Shown here one piece after another: positions 51,876-58,939 of a stretch of DNA of 58,939 bases. This DNA comes from Clostridia bacterium. Lineage in GTDB: Bacteria > Bacillota_A > Clostridia > Christensenellales > Aristaeellaceae. Position 1 is the stretch's first letter. Every line of letters begins with the position of its first letter. The position numbers and the translations under genes are program-made. The stretch lies in NCBI GenBank assembly GCA_017517815.1, contig JAFWYA010000058.1, forward strand, positions 1 to 58,939. The letters run 5' to 3'. The notes below the pieces were generated by a model. That model did not search any database and had not been told where the DNA came from. It saw only the letters and a list, made by a program, of their open reading frames with translations.

Positions 51876-52655
51876 ATGGAGATTTCCATCAATCGCGTGC
51901 GGCACCGCTGGGCAGAGCCTGCGGGCTTTTCACTCAACCGACCGGAAGGCAGTACAGAATATATTCTGCTGCATTTTCTCACCCCGGTAAAACTTAGCTT
52001 TAATGAGCATGCACAGCCGGTGGAAAAAGGTACTTTCATCGTTTTTGCGCCCGGCACCCCTCACAGTTTTGTGGCAGATGAAGCGCTTTTTCATGACTGG
52101 ATTCATATTTCCGGCAATGTGGATGAACTGATGCGGCAGTATGGCCTTGAACCTGATACGCTCTATCAGCCCTCGCAAACTGCCGGTATCAGCGATATCA
52201 TCGCCTTTCTGGAAAATGAATTTTTCGCCCGGAGGCCCTACTGGGAGGAGCTTTCACAGGCCAAATTTCACGAAATGCTTATTCGGGTATCTCACTGCGT
52301 CAACGCGCCCCAGTTGCAGCCGAATGTGCGTTATGAAACCGCCGAACATCTGCGAGAGATTCGCACGCGGATCCTGTCAAGTCCCTGGCATTCGTGGAGC
52401 ATTCCCGAACTGGCGCATGCGGTCAGCCTGAGCCAGTCGCGCCTGCATGCGGTATACAAGGCGGTATTTGGAATATCGCCAAGGCGTGATCTTATTCTTA
52501 TCCGTATCGAAAAAGCAAAAATGCTTTTGCAAAATGGATCTACCGTCTCCTCCGTCTCCGAGCAGCTGGGCTATAGCAGCGTGTATCACTTCATCCGTCA
52601 GTTCAGGCAGGTAACCGGCACAACGCCTAAACAGTTTTCCAAAAACGGAGGATAA
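51876..52655 (+). CDS. AraC-family transcriptional regulator
   Basis: The 259-residue protein has an N-terminal cupin-like sensor domain (VEKGTFIVFAPGTPHSF) and a C-terminal AraC double helix-turn-helix (WSIPELAHAVSLSQSRLHAVYKAV and VSSVSEQLGYSSVYHFIRQFR). It sits between two glycosidase genes and probably activates one or both on sensing a sugar. AAGGAGGG precedes the ATG by seven bases. Confidence 0.92.
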   Translation: MEISINRVRHRWAEPAGFSLNRPEGSTEYILLHFLTPVKLSFNEHAQPVEKGTFIVFAPGTPHSFVADEALFHDWIHISGNVDELMRQYGLEPDTLYQPSQTAGISDIIAFLENEFFARRPYWEELSQAKFHEMLIRVSHCVNAPQLQPNVRYETAEHLREIRTRILSSPWHSWSIPELAHAVSLSQSRLHAVYKAVFGISPRRDLILIRIEKAKMLLQNGSTVSSVSEQLGYSSVYHFIRQFRQVTGTTPKQFSKNGG

Positions 52656-52657
52656 AT

Positions 52658-52687
52658 GAAAACCATCCTGTGTATAGGATGGTTTTC
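52658..52687. terminator. Bidirectional terminator between the AraC gene and the GH42-like gene
   Basis: A perfect 12-bp stem (GAAAACCATCCT/AGGATGGTTTTC) with a 6-nt loop and an A-run/T-run on either side. Confidence 0.88.
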
Positions 52688-52697
52688 GTTATTATAT

Positions 52698-54668
52698 TCA
52701 TTGCTTAATAAACAGCATCGTGGTTCCCTTAGGAGCGTGATATCGCAGCAGTCCGTCCCTGCATTCATAAAGCTGACCGCTGAAGACCTCGCGGTAGAGG
52801 CCATCTTCCTTCAGGTGCAGTTCGCAATCTTCCCTCAGGGTTGTATAGCTGCACACAAACTGCGAGCAGATGGCCGTTCCGCTGCCGTTTTCGTCCCAGA
52901 TATGCACGCCTGCCGTTCTGGCGATGTCACGCCACAGCTGCCACGTCAGGCGACCGACGGCAGAATATACCACCTCACCCTTGCGGGCGCAGCTGACAGC
53001 GCCGTCATCATAGAGCGCCAGCACTTCGGCCTCATCGTCCTCCACCTGAAACAGGGGCTCGATGTGGTCGGAAAAGCTGTATTCCGTACCCAAATAACTG
53101 GTTTTAGAGCTTTTGTTGAGGCGAGGTACGATCTTCATGCCGCACAGGCCGGCCGTACGGCTGATGTTGAATGTATTCCCGTCCCACAAGCCGGGCGCAT
53201 GCAGATATATCTTTGTTTTTCCTTTCAACTTTTGGGTGATGCAGTCTACCAGTTCATCCGGCAGCAGATAGGCGTTCAGAAATGCGCAGACCTTATATTG
53301 GCTCATATCCAGATGCTTGAGATCGCTCAGGTTGTACAGATCAAACGGTGCGCCGCAGCGGTGCAGTTCGTCAATGCAGTACTTACCCAGATCGAAGCAA
53401 AGTTTTGTGCGTTCTTTTGCGCAAAGCATGGATGTCGGGTCGATAAACACAGCGATTTCAGCATTGGAATGCCGTTCTTCCTGCGCCAGCTGATGATAGA
53501 TCTCGCATTCCAACTTCAGTTCTTCTTCGTATTCCGGCGCGCTGTAATAACCGCCGAAAAAGTCAAACCACCAGAAAGCAGACTGCTTCTGCATCACCAA
53601 CGCCAGTTCACGGCGAAATACCTCGCGCCATTCTTCAAATGTCTTGTAGCATTCTTTCATCACAGCGCCGTTTTCCATCGGAAAACGCGCCAATGCCGTC
53701 CTGTGATCGTTCTCATGCAGATATAGCTTGCCGTTGGCACGGATGGAATCCACTGCATACTGCCAGGAGCTTACATTGTCCAGCTGTCGATGATAGCTGT
53801 AGGCAGCCGGCGAATACAGCATGTCGATATCCGGCGAGCGCCAAACTTTTTCATAGCCGTTGGTGTTCCAGAACACCTGATGATTGTCCTGCATGAGAAT
53901 ATATCCGTAGAACAAGCCAAACAGCTTCTCGTGCTTCAGCACGCTCTGCGCCTCGTGGGCAAAATAGCATACCAGATCGCTCAGCAGCTCATTGGAAAGG
54001 GTCAGATAGCGGAAGTCATCGCTGTCCGGCGCACGCAGACCATCCCCCGCATCCATGGAGGCGATGGTGGGCGCAAGCGCATCAGGCTTACCGATTTCCG
54101 TTCGCCACAGGTTGGTCATACGAGTATTGGAACGGTCAAAGGACAAATCATACAGCGAATGATCAAACCATTCATTGCAAAGTCCGGCGGCAATGGAGTA
54201 TGCCCAGATGCGATCCCCGTACTTTTCTTCGGCATAGGTGATGAATGCTTTCAGATACTCCGCAGCGGAGCGCTTCCAGTCCTCGTTGAGCACCAGTTCG
54301 CCCAAATGCAGGTAACTGTCTGCATCTTCGCCCGGATGATTCTCAGCAAACCACGGGCATGTATCCAGCTGCAGCATCACATTGAAATATCCATCGGGCA
54401 CATTGCTGCAAAACATTTCAAACTGCTCATCAAAAGCAGTAAAGTCATACTCCCCATCGCCTTTCCATACGCCCCCATACAGGGAGTACGGCACATCCAG
54501 CGTGCAGTTAAGGCCGGAAACAAGAATCTGATAAAGCCGGATTCCCGTACGCGATGCAAGCTGCACATTGTCCGGCCGCGGGCGGAAGGAACGAAAAGCC
54601 ATCGGATCAAAACGCTGACCATTGATATCAATAAATGGAATACCCTTTTCATAGATAATCTCAACCAT
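52698..54668 (-). CDS. GH42-like glycoside hydrolase (beta-galactosidase-like)
   Basis: The 656-residue protein has an N-terminal TIM barrel of clan-A type with a candidate acid/base E166 in LCNEWFDH and candidate nucleophile E319 in YLHENDHRT. A flavodoxin-like (trimerisation) domain spans residues of about 410-580 (VFIDPTSMLC, LDMSQYKVCAFLNAYLL), and a small C-terminal beta domain follows. This is the GH42 plan, although overall similarity looks remote. No signal peptide. GGAGG precedes the ATG. It lies in the same locus as the GH2 and AraC genes. Confidence 0.75.
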   Translation of the reverse strand: MVEIIYEKGIPFIDINGQRFDPMAFRSFRPRPDNVQLASRTGIRLYQILVSGLNCTLDVPYSLYGGVWKGDGEYDFTAFDEQFEMFCSNVPDGYFNVMLQLDTCPWFAENHPGEDADSYLHLGELVLNEDWKRSAAEYLKAFITYAEEKYGDRIWAYSIAAGLCNEWFDHSLYDLSFDRSNTRMTNLWRTEIGKPDALAPTIASMDAGDGLRAPDSDDFRYLTLSNELLSDLVCYFAHEAQSVLKHEKLFGLFYGYILMQDNHQVFWNTNGYEKVWRSPDIDMLYSPAAYSYHRQLDNVSSWQYAVDSIRANGKLYLHENDHRTALARFPMENGAVMKECYKTFEEWREVFRRELALVMQKQSAFWWFDFFGGYYSAPEYEEELKLECEIYHQLAQEERHSNAEIAVFIDPTSMLCAKERTKLCFDLGKYCIDELHRCGAPFDLYNLSDLKHLDMSQYKVCAFLNAYLLPDELVDCITQKLKGKTKIYLHAPGLWDGNTFNISRTAGLCGMKIVPRLNKSSKTSYLGTEYSFSDHIEPLFQVEDDEAEVLALYDDGAVSCARKGEVVYSAVGRLTWQLWRDIARTAGVHIWDENGSGTAICSQFVCSYTTLREDCELHLKEDGLYREVFSGQLYECRDGLLRYHAPKGTTMLFIKQ

Positions 54669-54776
54669 AAGGAAGCCTCCTGTGAAGCGTATGCCTTTAT
54701 TATATCTGCAACGCTGACAGGAATAAATGGAGAAAGAGGCAATTTTGTTTGAAAAAATCCATCATTGCACAATTGA

Positions 54777-54806
54777 AAAACGCAGTTTCCGAAGAAACTG
54801 CGTTTT
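54777..54806. terminator. Bidirectional terminator next to the second YwaF-like gene
   Basis: A 13-bp stem (AAAACGCAGTTTC/GAAACTGCGTTTT) with a CGAA loop. It lies downstream of the minus-strand YwaF-like gene and upstream of the GH42-like gene. Confidence 0.85.
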
Positions 54807-54809
54807 GGT

Positions 54810-55583
54810 TTACATCACCTGAGCCGTCTTGACTGCACGCCGGTCCTTGAGATACCACGGAAGATAAGCCAGCACATACATGGCGGAAATCGCCGCCGCC
54901 ATAATGACCAGGCGCAGCGCAAAGTTAGGCGGCAGAATATCCAGCACAGAGGGCGCTGCCTCCGGGCGGGCCATGTACAGATAGTTGGCGCCGGGAATCA
55001 TGCTGTTGACCCAGTAAGCGATCACCGCCATGATCACAAGCGCTACGTAGGAGCGGATGGCCGACCTGACCGTCGGACGCATGCCGTGCACAAAGATCAT
55101 ATAGAAAATAGCGATGTAGCCCAGCGTGTGTTCCAGCCAGAACTGATAGTAGCGGAAGCGGGTAATGCCGGTGTAGGTGAGCGGCGTCGGTGTGATGAGC
55201 GCAAACAAAGAGCCCGACAGCAGCCAGAAATAGCAGATGTCAAACAGAAACTGCTTTTTGCCCACCAGCATATAGCTGCAGAAAATAACCGTCCATGTGC
55301 AAACGCCTATGGGCAGATTTTCCACCGGGCCCGGCTGCAGCCAGGGCGCGCCCACCAGCCTCCAGTAATAGGACATGTCTGAAATAATCAAAGCAAAGGC
55401 TAGGAAAAAGCGCAGGTTTTCCTCGTGTTTGCTGAGGCGGATTTTGCCGCGCATGCGATAAATCAGCCAAATAACAAAAAGCATGAGTACGATGGGGGCA
55501 AAGTGTGCGGGGGTAAACAGCGAAAACTCCACTTCGCTGCCTGCGCCGAAGAAGTAAACAAAGAATTCTTTCATCATCATCAT
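54810..55583 (-). CDS. YwaF/TMEM164-family membrane protein, second copy
   Basis: The 257-residue protein has six to seven membrane segments. FTPAHFAPIVLML, LPIGVCTWTVIFCSYML and RYYQFWLEHTLGYIAIFYMIFVHG fit the TIGR02206/YwaF family, as at 27495-28160, though the two are clearly diverged. The bacterial role is unknown. It starts with four Met codons in a row (ATGATGATGATG), so the exact start is uncertain by a few residues. Confidence 0.75.
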   Translation of the reverse strand: MMMMKEFFVYFFGAGSEVEFSLFTPAHFAPIVLMLFVIWLIYRMRGKIRLSKHEENLRFFLAFALIISDMSYYWRLVGAPWLQPGPVENLPIGVCTWTVIFCSYMLVGKKQFLFDICYFWLLSGSLFALITPTPLTYTGITRFRYYQFWLEHTLGYIAIFYMIFVHGMRPTVRSAIRSYVALVIMAVIAYWVNSMIPGANYLYMARPEAAPSVLDILPPNFALRLVIMAAAISAMYVLAYLPWYLKDRRAVKTAQVM

Positions 55584-55639
55584 TTGTCTCCTGTCGTTGG
55601 ATGATCATTTTGGATGCGTCGGGCGAGGAGATAAAACAA

Positions 55640-55665
55640 AAAGTCTCTCATTTCTGAGAGACTTT
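55640..55665 (-). terminator. Terminator downstream of the ATPase fragment
   Basis: An 11-bp stem (AAAGTCTCTCA/TGAGAGACTTT) with a TTTC loop and a T-rich tail on the minus strand. A second small stem, GGGTGCA/TGCACCC, lies at 55721-55737. Confidence 0.8.
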
Positions 55666-55738
55666 GGCTAATCCGGTTGATTATGATACAAGGGACAGTT
55701 GCGCCCGGTTGAGAAATCAGGGTGCATTTTGCACCCGG

Positions 55739-57373
55739 TTATTTGTGGTGCTTCGTCAGCCCAAAGGCCTTGGAGCATTCCATCACCAGCAGCGGAACAA
55801 GGATCAGACCCAGTGCAATGGCATAGCACTTGCCCGGCAGAGCAATCAGTCCGAACATACCGGACAGGGGCGTGAATACCACCAGAAGCACAAGAAGGAG
55901 AGATGTGAGCGCCGCCATGTTCAGCTTGCGGTTGGTGAACGGGCCGATTTTGAACAGAGAGTGTTCAGAGCGCATATTAAACGCCTGCACGACCTGCGTA
56001 AGAGCCAGCACGATAAATGCCATCGTCTGTCCGCCTGCCAGCTGACCTGTCATCTTTTCGCCGAGCCAGAAGGCGATCAGTGACAGCGTATCGAACATGA
56101 TGCCCTGAATGATAGTGCGCACGCCGAGACCGTGGGCGAAGATGCCTTCATCCTTTGACTTCGGCTTCTGATCCATGATGTCATTTTCAACCGCTTCCAT
56201 ACCCAGTGCGATGGCGGGCAGGCTGTCGGTGACGAGATTGATCCACAGAAGCTGCATGGACAGAAGCGGCGTCTTATGCCACAGCAGCATCGCCATGAAT
56301 ACCGTAATGACCTCGCCGATATTCGTTCCCAGCAGGAAACCGACTACCTTGCGGATGTTGGCATAGATGCCGCGTCCTTCCCGGACGGCGTCCACAATGG
56401 TGGCGAAGTTGTCATCGGTCAGGGTCATATCGGCTGCACCCTTGGCGACGTCCGTGCCGGTGATGCCCATGGCACAGCCAATGTCGGCGGCTTTGAGTGC
56501 AGGCGCGTCATTTACGCCGTCGCCGGTCATGGAGACAACCTGGCCCTTGCGCTGCCATGCCTTGACGATGCGGATTTTGTTTTCCGGAGAAACTCGGGCA
56601 TAGACGGAAATCTTTTCCACCTGCTTGTCCAGTTCGGAGTCGGACATGGCGTCCAGCTCTGCGCCAGTGATGGCACGGTCGCCCTTTTCCAGAATGCCCA
56701 GCTCCTTCGCGATGGCGGAAGCCGTGACCACATGGTCGCCGGTGATCATGACGGGCTTGATGCCAGCCTTCCGGCAGGTCTTGACGGCTTCCTTCGCTTC
56801 GGGACGCGGCGGGTCGATCATGCCCACGAGGCCCATGAAGGTCAGATCCTTTTCAAGCGCATCGGGCGTGATTTCAGCAGGCATTTCGTCCAGTTCACGG
56901 GTTGCAATGGCCAGCACGCGCAGAGCATTGCTGCTCATTTCATCGTTGACCTTGCGTGCAGTCTTCATATCTCCGACAATGCAGCGGGGAGCCATGACGT
57001 CGAAAGCGCCCTTTACGATGGCAACCAGCTTGCCGTCGATCCGACAGATAGTGGTCATGAGCTTTCTGTCGGAATCGAAGGGAATTTCACCAAGGCGCGG
57101 ATACTGCTTGTTCAGTTCGTCTTTGGGCATGCCGTTCTTATGGGCGGCCAGCACAATGGCGGTTTCGGTAGGATCACCGATGTGCTTTTCTTCTGTGCCA
57201 TGGAAAGAAACGGACTGGTGGTGCGTGAAGCCGCCGCTTGCTTCCTTCCATCCGTATTGATCAGAGGCAGTGCTGCATCCGAAGGTGTCGCTGATGGCAG
57301 AAACGGATTTCTGATCGATGAAAACGCAGACAGTCTTGCCGCTTGTCTGGTAACACTTCATCACCAAAGGCAA
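55739..57373 (-). pseudogene. P-type calcium-like ATPase lacking its N-terminal half
   Basis: The frame encodes the end of the nucleotide-binding domain (EEKHIGDPTETAIVLAA, KGAFDVMAP), the P-domain hinge (MITGDHVVTASAIAKELG, VSMTGDGVNDAPALKAADIGCAMG) and membrane helices 5-10 (GTNIGEVITVF, MQLLWINLVTDSLPA), as in PMCA/SERCA-type calcium pumps. Membrane helices 1-4, the actuator domain and the phosphorylation motif DKTGTLT are missing, roughly 350-400 residues. The first 40 or so residues of the open frame do not fit the family. It cannot pump ions in this form. The homology ends at about 57,215-57,250, where the opposite-strand glycosyltransferase fragment begins. Confidence 0.85.
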
Positions 57374-57592
57374 AAAGTGAAAGATGTTGGCCTGACGGCT
57401 GGCAGGGAATTGTACCTCTCATGGGAAACGGCTGTCAGTATTGCTATGGAACGATACCAGATCGTCATTGACAAATACCGCTGCGGTGAATATGCTTATC
57501 ATAAAAAACCCATGGACAAGCTGTTGCATGCAAACGGTAAGTTGATGGAAGGCTTGGGATTTCTCCAGAAATACAGGGAGTTGAATCAATGA
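57249..57592 (+). pseudogene. Glycosyltransferase (GT4-like) C-terminal fragment
   Basis: The plus-strand frame from about 57,249 reads VLIRGSAASEGVADGRNGFLIDENADSLA, split here as VLIRGSAASEGV and ADGRNGFLIDENADSLA, the usual end of the GT4 donor-binding domain. About 80 helical residues follow. Everything before it, including the acceptor domain, is missing, replaced by the head-to-head ATPase fragment. Its TGA overlaps the yihY start (ATGA), so the original operon was glycosyltransferase-yihY. Confidence 0.75.
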
Positions 57593-58446
57593 AGGCACAC
57601 AGCACCCCTCCGGCAGAATCGAGATTGAAGCAGACCGTTCTTTTACTGATTCGCAATTACAGTCAGCACAATGTCGGAAAGAACGCGGCAGCACTGGCAT
57701 ACTACCTGCTGTTTGCGATCTTTCCGCTGCTGATTTTTGCGAGCAACCTTTTGGGTCTTTTGAAGCTGGATGTATATGCCATCACGCAGACACTCAGCAA
57801 TTTCCTTCCGAAGGATATTGTCGGATTGATTGAAAGCTATCTGGACTACATTTCTCATACCTCCGGACATTTGCTCTTATGGTTCTCGCTGGTATTTTCA
57901 ATATGGTTCCCGATGCGCGCTGTCAAAGGCCTTATGGATGATGTAAGGCTGGCCCACCATCTGAGCAAGCCGCCGAATTCGCTGAAATACCGGCTGCGCC
58001 AATTGATTTACACCGTTGTGTTTCTGGTCGTCATCATTCTAACGCTGGCGCTTTCCACACTGGGCGAACATGTCCTTGGATACATAGGCAGGCTGTTGCC
58101 TGAAAACACGCCTCGTATAAGTGGCTTCATTCCGGATTTCTGGCAATATCTGCGCTTTATCCCGATGGCTTTGCTTATGTTCGCTGCGCTAGGCGCGCTG
58201 TATGCCCTTTCAATGGACAAACGCCCTCCGATCAAACAGATCCTGCCCGGCATTATCGCCGCGCTGATTTCATGGATGGTCGTAAGCATCGGCTTTTCAT
58301 TCTATGTGGAGAATTTCGCGCACTACTCGCTCATATACGGAACTATGGGAGCAATGATCGTACTGCTGATGTGGCTGTATATGACTGCGCTGGTGTTGAT
58401 TCTCGGGGCAGAGTTCAATGCTGCACTTGCTGAAATTCATTCGTAA
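57589..58446 (+). CDS. YihY/virulence factor BrkB family membrane protein
   Basis: The 285-residue protein has six membrane segments and the family pattern: NVGKNAAALAYYLLFAIFPLL near the N-terminus, RQLIYTVVFLVVIILTLAL, and YGTMGAMIVLLMWLYMTALVLILGAEFNA at the C-terminus. The function of the family is unsettled; it is not RNase BN as once thought. It starts within the stop of the glycosyltransferase fragment, so its own promoter may have been lost with the rearrangement. Confidence 0.92.
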   Translation: MKAHSTPPAESRLKQTVLLLIRNYSQHNVGKNAAALAYYLLFAIFPLLIFASNLLGLLKLDVYAITQTLSNFLPKDIVGLIESYLDYISHTSGHLLLWFSLVFSIWFPMRAVKGLMDDVRLAHHLSKPPNSLKYRLRQLIYTVVFLVVIILTLALSTLGEHVLGYIGRLLPENTPRISGFIPDFWQYLRFIPMALLMFAALGALYALSMDKRPPIKQILPGIIAALISWMVVSIGFSFYVENFAHYSLIYGTMGAMIVLLMWLYMTALVLILGAEFNAALAEIHS

Positions 58447-58470
58447 GTATACACATGTTCTATAAAGGAA

Positions 58471-58509
58471 AAAGCCAGAAACATTGCTCTGTACAATGTT
58501 TCTGGCTTT
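58471..58509. terminator. Bidirectional terminator between yihY and the second recombinase
   Basis: A perfect 16-bp stem (AAAGCCAGAAACATTG/CAATGTTTCTGGCTTT) with a 7-nt loop. Confidence 0.92.
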
Positions 58510-58519
58510 ATTGGTAACG

Positions 58520-58939
58520 TCATCCGGCTATCGTGTACTCGTGTTTCATCCCGTTTCGGAAAATGAACTCCAGCGTCCTATCTTGTCCAACAGCTACCTT
58601 GTCGATCAGCGCCACAAAGGCATACGGATCAAATACAACGCATCCTTCCTGTTCCTCCAGCATGCGCAGGAATACCTCAATCCGTCGTCTGCGGTCAGCC
58701 TTGTCCTTCCTCTGATCTTCAACGCTTCGGATCTTCTCGCTGAGCTTTTCATGTTCCGCCGCCAGCGCATCGTATTCCCGCTGATACTCATCCTGATTCC
58801 TTCGCACCCTGGCGTTCTCTTCGACCAGCTTCCTGACGCGCTCCGCCATGCCAAGCGCCTGATCCTGCAGCCTCGTTGCGGCCCTATCAAGCTCAGATGT
58901 ATCAAGCACCTCATCCAGAACCTCGCGGCAGACGTCGAA
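58520..58939 (-). CDS. Serine recombinase, C-terminal part (runs off the window)
   Basis: The frame is open from the window edge to 58520. It encodes a coiled coil (VRKLVEENARVRRNQDEY to LSEKIRSVEDQRKDKADRR) followed by FVALIDKVAVGQDRTLEFIFRNG, the usual end of large clostridial serine recombinases. The catalytic and zinc-ribbon domains would lie beyond the edge. It indicates that a second integrated element starts near 58,510. The apparent GTG start at 58909 is internal. Confidence 0.82.
   Translation of the reverse strand, partial: FDVCREVLDEVLDTSELDRAATRLQDQALGMAERVRKLVEENARVRRNQDEYQREYDALAAEHEKLSEKIRSVEDQRKDKADRRRRIEVFLRMLEEQEGCVVFDPYAFVALIDKVAVGQDRTLEFIFRNGMKHEYTIAG

Overview
The window looks like a chromosome segment of a gut-type, Gram-positive, spore-forming member of the Clostridia, perhaps Christensenellales or Oscillospirales (inferred from gene content and order only). 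The evidence is strong AGGAGG ribosome sites, sporulation genes yqfC and yqfD followed by phoH, pgpH, ybeY, cdd and era, an ECF vitamin-transporter core, a CD3324-like regulator and clostridial serine recombinases. No rRNA, tRNA or CRISPR array was recognised.

Positions 1 to about 15,960 are accessory DNA. First comes a HipA-like kinase paired with a DUF2442-HTH protein (120-1731). Next is a four-gene, visibly AT-rich operon (1919-7457): a cytosine-5 DNA methyltransferase, a MORC/MutL-like GHKL ATPase, an Mrr-nuclease/SF2-helicase fusion and a small protein of unknown family. This matches the MORC-type restriction-modification architecture predicted from comparative genomics. The backbone of an integrative mobilizable element follows: sigma factor, XRE regulator, CHC2 primase, SF3 helicase, a hairpin-rich transfer origin, MobV relaxase, ParB-like protein, a small protein and a serine recombinase. 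No type IV secretion genes are visible, so transfer would depend on a helper. The recombinase carries an in-frame TAA in its catalytic domain and has no stop before the neighbouring aac(3)-like gene.

Positions 15,975 to about 55,600 read as ordinary chromosome: aac(3)-like and HIT genes; small membrane proteins; capF and capG for UDP-L-FucNAc; a putative glycosyltransferase; a thioesterase, an iron alcohol dehydrogenase and a small alarmone synthetase; SH3-repeat and TlyA proteins; a riboflavin kinase, ecfA1-ecfA2-ecfT and truA; degV; a CD3324-ParB fusion gene lying between two copies of one terminator; a UPF0210/ACT pair; pyridoxal kinase; the yqfC-to-era operon with ybeY fused to cdd; and a glycosidase locus with an AraC regulator.

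The right end (55,600-58,939) is rearranged. A P-type ATPase without its N-terminal half meets, head to head near 57,250, a glycosyltransferase without its N-terminal part. An intact yihY gene follows, then the C-terminal end of a second serine recombinase running off the window.

The strongest leads are the MORC-type restriction operon with its unknown fourth gene, the predicted MobV oriT with its hairpin array, the CD3324-ParB fusion with an internal ribosome site, the YbeY-Cdd fusion, two terminators that also carry the next gene's ribosome site, and the ATPase/glycosyltransferase breakpoint.
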